A stretch of DNA of 64,000 bases from Pontibacter actiniarum (GTDB taxonomy: Bacteria; Bacteroidota; Bacteroidia; Cytophagales; Hymenobacteraceae). This document shows positions 59,584-64,000 of the stretch, one piece after another. Position numbers and translations under genes: made by a program. Within the stretch, counting starts at the first letter, position 1, and each line of letters starts with the position of its first letter. The stretch is from NCBI RefSeq assembly GCF_003585765.1, contig NZ_CP021235.1, positions 744,001-808,000 on the forward strand. The letters are read 5' to 3'. Under the pieces are notes generated by a model. The model made no database searches. It was not told where the DNA came from and saw nothing but the letters and a program-made list of their open reading frames with translations.

Positions 59584-62500
59584 ATGAGAGAATTCTACTT
59601 TAATGGGTGGTCTAACCTGAAGGTCACTTTAATGTGCGCGCTCATGCTGGTCTTGCTAGGCCAGGTCGCTTTTGCGCAAAGTACGCGTTACACCGTGACG
59701 GGCACCGTTACGGATGCCCGAACAAAGGTTCCGCTGCCGGGAGTTGTTGTAAAGTTTCAGAACAGCAATAGTGCAACGGCCACCGATGCAAACGGAAAGT
59801 ACAGCCTGACAACAACGCAGGGTGCCGGAACTTATAACCTCACGTTCTCTTACATTGGTTTTAAGCCGGAGACAAAGCCTGTTACACTTGGCTCTGCTGC
59901 TACTGTGGTTGTTGATGCCCAGATTAGCGAAGACGTTGTTGGCTTAGATGAAGTGGTTGTTACGGGCACATCCGTGGCGACCAGTAAGAAGCAACTGGGG
60001 AATGCTATTTCTACCGTTTCTGCCGCTTCTCTGCAAAACAGTGTGGCAACGTCTGTAGACCAGGCCCTGGCAGGAAAAGTAGCTGGTGCTCAGATTTCGC
60101 AGAACTCTGGTAACCCAGCCGGTGGTATCAGTGTGCGGTTGCGCGGTACAAGTACCGTGGTAGGCTCAGGCGACCCCATGTACATTGTGGATGGCGTCAT
60201 CATCAACAACAACTCCCCTGAACTCATCGACCTGGGCGGCTATGCCCAAAACCGCCTGGTAGATATCAACCCTAATGACATAGAGCGTATTGAGATCATA
60301 AAAGGAGCAGCCGCAGCGGCTATCTATGGCTCACGCGCAAGCAATGGTGTCGTACAGATCTTTACCAAACGCGGCAAGGCAGGTAAGCCAAAAATTGCTG
60401 CCTCTACGCAGTTCAGAGTAAGTGAGGTCCGGAAGACGCTGGATTACAACGACTACCCTTTCCGCTTTGTGGATACCGACCCAGGTAATCTCACGCAAGA
60501 GCCTGTGCAGCGGTATGACTTTCAGGACAAGATCTTCCGCACCGCCTTCGGAACAGAGAATAACTTATCCGTGTCAGGCGGCAGTGAAAACACACAGTAC
60601 TACCTGAGCGGCAACTACCTGAGCAACCAGGGAATCATTGACAATACCAACTTTAACCGGGGAGGGGCGCGCATTCGCATCGACCAGACGCTGAACAACT
60701 GGATGTCTGTGTCAGTGGGGGCTAACTATGTGCTAAGCACAAGCGAGGAAATCCCGAACGGTGGCTTAAGCGAAGCGTACGGGGCCCTTACTGGCTTTAT
60801 CTTCAGTAACAACTACATCAATCCTGAGCCGGTAAACGGGGTGTTTCCTTCAACGGCGCCCACCAGCATTCTCAGAAGAACAAACCCGCTGGAGGCAATA
60901 GAGAGGTTTAAGTTCGGCCAACGGACAAACCGCTTTATCGGGGATTTGCAGCTGATGCTCACGCCCATCCCTAACCTGAACATCAACTATACGCTGGGCT
61001 ACGATAACGCCACACAGATTGCCACAGGGTTTATACCGGTGGGCAACACAACACCGTCGTACGATACCGGATACTCACGCCGTGCCGACCGAACGACTTA
61101 TCTTTTAAACAACGACCTGAACGCTTCTTATAGAGCCACTCTGGCAGACTGGCTGGAGTCCACAACTGGCGTGGGAGCTACTGTGCAAGTAGATAAGGTC
61201 TATGCCACAGGTATTACTGCCACGCAACTCGGGCCGATAGCGGAAACAACTTCAAACGGAGCCACCATTATTTCTAGTGAGTTAAGAAGTGACATCAACA
61301 TCTTCGGCTTCTTTGCGCAGCAGACCTTTGGCATTGGCGACAGGCTCTTCCTTACCGGGGCTGGCCGATACGATGTGTCCTCTGTTTTCGGTGAAGACAA
61401 CAGGTGGCAGTTCTACCCAAAAGTGAGTGGCAGCTACCTCATCTCTAACGAAAAGTTCTGGGAAGGCCTGTCGCAAGTGATTCCCATTCTAAAAGTGCGT
61501 GCGTCTTACGGGCAGGCTGGTAACTTAACGGCTATCGGTGCCTTTGACCGCTACACGAACTACGTTCCTGTTTCTCTTCCAGGCTTGCCCGGCGTAATTT
61601 CCTCTACACTTTTAGGTAACTCTGGCATTAAACCGGAGAGACAAGTAGAGACTGAAATAGGTGCCGATATGAGTTTCCTGAATGGAAGGTTAGGGCTTGA
61701 GTTTTCCTACTACCACAAAGATGTGAAGGACTTATTGCTGTTTGTCAACTTAACCCCTTCTTCAGGTTTCCTGAACCAATACAGGAACGTGGGTACTCTG
61801 ACCAATAAGGGCTTTGAGTTAATGCTGACGGGAGCACCCGTACAGAACGAGAACTTCAAGTGGACCTCTACTGTGACATTCTCCAAGAACAAGAACGAGG
61901 TGAACAACATTCCTGGTGGCTTGCTGCTGTTCCCGGGTGGGTTTAGCCAGGTAGCTGCAGTCGATGGCTATCCGCTGGGGGCATTCTATAGCACATACTT
62001 CGCCCGCAATCCCGATGGATCGTTGCTGCTGACACCTAAGGGGCTGCCACAGGCAGAAAAAGAGGGCCGTGACCCTGAAACGGGCCAGCCAACTGGAGCA
62101 ACAAGTAAAAAGGTTATCGGAGATCCGAATCCAGACTGGACCGGCTCCTTCATCAATGAGCTGACAGTTGGGAAAGGCTTTTCATTCCGTACCCAGTTCG
62201 ACGCGGCTTATGGCTTCGAGGTATTCAACTTTACCCGCCGTGTAGGTGAGCGTGACTTTTACGGCGGCTTGGCTGGCTATGAACCGGAACTGAGAGGAGA
62301 GGTACCTAAAGGTACTTCAGCTGCCCTGTTCGGTATCTTCGAGAACTACATTGAGGACGGATCATACATCAAGCTGAGAGAGCTCTCTGTGGCGTATGAC
62401 TTTAAGCCAGCGTTTTTAGGCGGAAACAACATGCGCTTAACTCTAGCTGGCCGCAATCTTTTCTCTATCGACGATTACAGTGGATATGATCCAGAGGTGA

Positions 62501-62595
62501 ATGCAGCAGGGCAGACAACAGCTGTTCGTGGCTTTGACTTTGTGGAAGTGCCGATCCCAAGAACCTATGCTTTGGGTGTTAATGTATCGTTCTAG
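59584..62595 (+). CDS. SusC/RagA-type TonB-linked outer-membrane transporter
   Basis: A 1003-residue TonB-dependent receptor. Signal peptide (about 1-32, VAFAQ), CarboxypepD_reg domain (about 35-118), the TonB-box-like stretch (GLDEVVVTGTSVATSKK) and the plug (NAISTVSAASLQNSV, VRLRGTSTVVGSGDPMYIVD). The SusC signature is IEIIKGAAAAAIYGSRASNG, followed by the barrel ending in VPIPRTYALGVNVSF. The final Phe is the normal outer-membrane end. It lies between anmK (49 bp) and a SusD gene (27 bp), so the substrate is probably a murein-derived sugar or muropeptide. This is inference from context. Confidence 0.94.
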   Translation: MREFYFNGWSNLKVTLMCALMLVLLGQVAFAQSTRYTVTGTVTDARTKVPLPGVVVKFQNSNSATATDANGKYSLTTTQGAGTYNLTFSYIGFKPETKPVTLGSAATVVVDAQISEDVVGLDEVVVTGTSVATSKKQLGNAISTVSAASLQNSVATSVDQALAGKVAGAQISQNSGNPAGGISVRLRGTSTVVGSGDPMYIVDGVIINNNSPELIDLGGYAQNRLVDINPNDIERIEIIKGAAAAAIYGSRASNGVVQIFTKRGKAGKPKIAASTQFRVSEVRKTLDYNDYPFRFVDTDPGNLTQEPVQRYDFQDKIFRTAFGTENNLSVSGGSENTQYYLSGNYLSNQGIIDNTNFNRGGARIRIDQTLNNWMSVSVGANYVLSTSEEIPNGGLSEAYGALTGFIFSNNYINPEPVNGVFPSTAPTSILRRTNPLEAIERFKFGQRTNRFIGDLQLMLTPIPNLNINYTLGYDNATQIATGFIPVGNTTPSYDTGYSRRADRTTYLLNNDLNASYRATLADWLESTTGVGATVQVDKVYATGITATQLGPIAETTSNGATIISSELRSDINIFGFFAQQTFGIGDRLFLTGAGRYDVSSVFGEDNRWQFYPKVSGSYLISNEKFWEGLSQVIPILKVRASYGQAGNLTAIGAFDRYTNYVPVSLPGLPGVISSTLLGNSGIKPERQVETEIGADMSFLNGRLGLEFSYYHKDVKDLLLFVNLTPSSGFLNQYRNVGTLTNKGFELMLTGAPVQNENFKWTSTVTFSKNKNEVNNIPGGLLLFPGGFSQVAAVDGYPLGAFYSTYFARNPDGSLLLTPKGLPQAEKEGRDPETGQPTGATSKKVIGDPNPDWTGSFINELTVGKGFSFRTQFDAAYGFEVFNFTRRVGERDFYGGLAGYEPELRGEVPKGTSAALFGIFENYIEDGSYIKLRELSVAYDFKPAFLGGNNMRLTLAGRNLFSIDDYSGYDPEVNAAGQTTAVRGFDFVEVPIPRTYALGVNVSF

Positions 62596-62622
62596 TTGCC
62601 TTTACTTCAAATTGAAAAAGAC

Positions 62623-63945
62623 ATGAAAAATATAGCTTCATACCTTAAAATAAGCCTCTTATCGGGGGGCTTGCTTTTTACCAGCGGCTGCGAACTCGAT
62701 ATTCCCAACCCGAATGCTGCCAACGACCTGGAAGTTCTTAACTCACGCGACGGTATCCTGGCCTTGAGTGTAGGATTAAGGCAGTTCTACTCAACCTCCG
62801 GGCTGGAGGCTGCTTATCTTTATCCGGGTGTAACGGCCCGAGAGCTGAAAGGAGTGGCCACTTTTACAAACGTACTGGAATTAGAGGAGGGGGGAACGGC
62901 GTTGCCTACCTTTAACGGAAACATACTTGGCTTGTGGTCCAGGATGCAGCGCATCATGAGCATGAGCGAGCAAGTTCTGGAGAATGCTCCTGAAATCTCG
63001 TCTTTAGAAGAAGGAACATTGAGCGGCGTGTTGGCGCATGCGCATTTATTCAAAGCTATTGCTTTGGGAAACCTGGCAATGGCTTTTGAACAGGCAAATA
63101 CGGAAACAAGTATAGACGTAGACGGGCAGGTTACTTTTAAGCCCAGGGCCCAGGTGTTGGCAGAAGCGATTAACCATCTGAATGAAGGAATTGCCTTACT
63201 TAATGCTACGCCTGCCTCACAAGAGTTCACGACACTAGTGGCAGGCCCTGCGTTTAAACTAAAGAACACGCTTTATGCTTATAACGCGAGGTACAACCTC
63301 TATGCCGGGAATTATGAAGCGGCACTCACGAACGCCAATCTTGTGGACTTGTCTGTTACCTCAGAGTTCGCCTACAGTACGCAAAGCCCTAACCCGATTT
63401 ACAACACGCTCTTCGTGCTGAAGTACTTCAGGCCACGCGATAACTTTGGGCTGCCTGCAACGCTCTTTGAGGAGGGAGATGCACGCTATGACTTCTACCT
63501 GACAACGCCGGAAGCTGTTGTGGCAGGTGACCCGGTTAAGACGCTAAAGGGTTTCTTCGATACCCCAACTTCCAGCATACCAGTATATCTGCCAGATGAG
63601 ATAAAGCTGATTAAGGCGGAGGCTATACTACGTAGCAATGGCTCTCTCGAGGAGGCTTTAGCGCTGATCAACGAAGTAAGAACCCAGGAGTCGGGCGACC
63701 TGTTCGGCGTTAATGCCGCCTTGCCGGCATACAGTGGGCCTGTAACCAAAGAGGCACTGCTGGTTGAAGTGTACCAGCAACGTGCTGCCGAACTGTTCTT
63801 AACTGGCCAACGCTGGGAAGACAGCCGCCGGTTCGATCGCCCCGGGCCGTTGGATGAGGACCCTGAGCGTAACAGAAACTATTATCCTTACCCTGACCAG
63901 GAGCGGCTAACGAACCCTAACACACCTGCTGATCCGGCGATTTAA
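62623..63945 (+). CDS. SusD/RagB-type nutrient-binding lipoprotein
   Basis: A 440-residue outer-membrane lipoprotein that caps the SusC-type transporter and binds its ligand. The lipobox is LLFTSGC (Cys18). The tetratricopeptide-like helices are visible in AYLYPGVTARELKG, GLWSRMQRIMSMSEQVL, and LAHAHLFKAIALGNLAMAFE. The SusD C-terminal signature is EVYQQRAAELFLTGQRWEDS. The ATG at 62623 is chosen for the signal; the frame opens 27 bp earlier. 55 bp remain to the window end, with no further gene. More genes of the locus are expected on the right. Confidence 0.93.
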   Translation: MKNIASYLKISLLSGGLLFTSGCELDIPNPNAANDLEVLNSRDGILALSVGLRQFYSTSGLEAAYLYPGVTARELKGVATFTNVLELEEGGTALPTFNGNILGLWSRMQRIMSMSEQVLENAPEISSLEEGTLSGVLAHAHLFKAIALGNLAMAFEQANTETSIDVDGQVTFKPRAQVLAEAINHLNEGIALLNATPASQEFTTLVAGPAFKLKNTLYAYNARYNLYAGNYEAALTNANLVDLSVTSEFAYSTQSPNPIYNTLFVLKYFRPRDNFGLPATLFEEGDARYDFYLTTPEAVVAGDPVKTLKGFFDTPTSSIPVYLPDEIKLIKAEAILRSNGSLEEALALINEVRTQESGDLFGVNAALPAYSGPVTKEALLVEVYQQRAAELFLTGQRWEDSRRFDRPGPLDEDPERNRNYYPYPDQERLTNPNTPADPAI

Positions 63946-64000
63946 ACACGCAGCGAACTCGCCTGTAGGCTAGCTGCAGTAAAAGCCTCCTGTTCAAGTG

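Overview
The window looks like a chromosomal segment of a Bacteroidota species, most likely Cytophagales/Hymenobacteraceae and close to Pontibacter. The reasons are a SusC/SusD pair, several CarboxypepD_reg-type outer-membrane proteins, a HYC_CC_PP family protein, DUF3347 and DUF1543 proteins, promoter boxes of the Bacteroidota type (TAnnTTTG), weak ribosome binding sites, and moderately high GC for the phylum. I saw no rRNA, tRNA, CRISPR array, transposase or phage genes. The assignment is inference from gene content only.

Layout. 1-3.5 kb: an RND efflux operon (GbsR/MarR-type regulator, TolC, adaptor, pump; the pump runs off the left edge) with matching inverted-repeat operators. 3.7-11.1 kb: a short alpha-glucan phosphorylase-like protein, PepD, a 2Fe-2S flavoreductase and a six-hairpin glycosidase lipoprotein. 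11.3-13.7 kb: an outer-membrane beta-barrel receptor. 14-23 kb: a Cus-type heavy-metal efflux operon (HYC_CC_PP, CusA, TolC, two CusB-like adaptors, DUF3347). Its cusA is interrupted by a small palindromic element encoding a four-helix-bundle (23S intervening-sequence type) protein. 23-33.5 kb: MBL hydrolase, D-aminoacylase, PfkB kinase, CDF transporter with an overlapping solute-binding protein, SpmAB fusion, M14 peptidase. 33.7-39 kb: class-A-type serine hydrolase, diadenylate-cyclase-like protein, MsrB, 2-hydroxyacid dehydrogenase, VOC protein, then a cluster of palindromic repeats. 39.2-43.1 kb: ECF sigma factor, a fused anti-sigma/CarboxypepD/TonB protein and a divergent vWA protein. 43.3-50.5 kb: SelO, several small hypotheticals, DUF1543, an esterase-like hydrolase, and a second ECF sigma factor with a cupin anti-sigma. 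50.6-54.4 kb: a gamma-glutamyl module (glutamine-amidotransferase-type hydrolase, amidoligase, divergent gamma-glutamyltransferase). 54.7-58 kb: Zn-alcohol dehydrogenase, hypothetical, DUF5020/Tsx-like barrel, DoxX. 58.3-63.9 kb: AnmK, SusC and SusD, probably a murein-sugar scavenging locus continuing to the right.

The most interesting object is the element at 20679-21142. It has near-perfect 27-bp inverted ends built from GAGTGA-type repeats. It holds one ORF of the family normally carried by 23S rRNA intervening sequences, and it sits in the cytoplasmic TM4-TM5 loop region of cusA. The two cusA pieces together equal a full-length pump. Shorter palindromes of the same repeat sit in two other gaps of the same operon. 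Other leads are a strongly over-represented AAGTATA motif, a repeat inserted in frame into a TolC signal peptide, a phosphorylase-like protein lacking the PLP lysine, a DAC-like protein with an altered RHR motif, and the amidoligase/GAT/GGT cluster.
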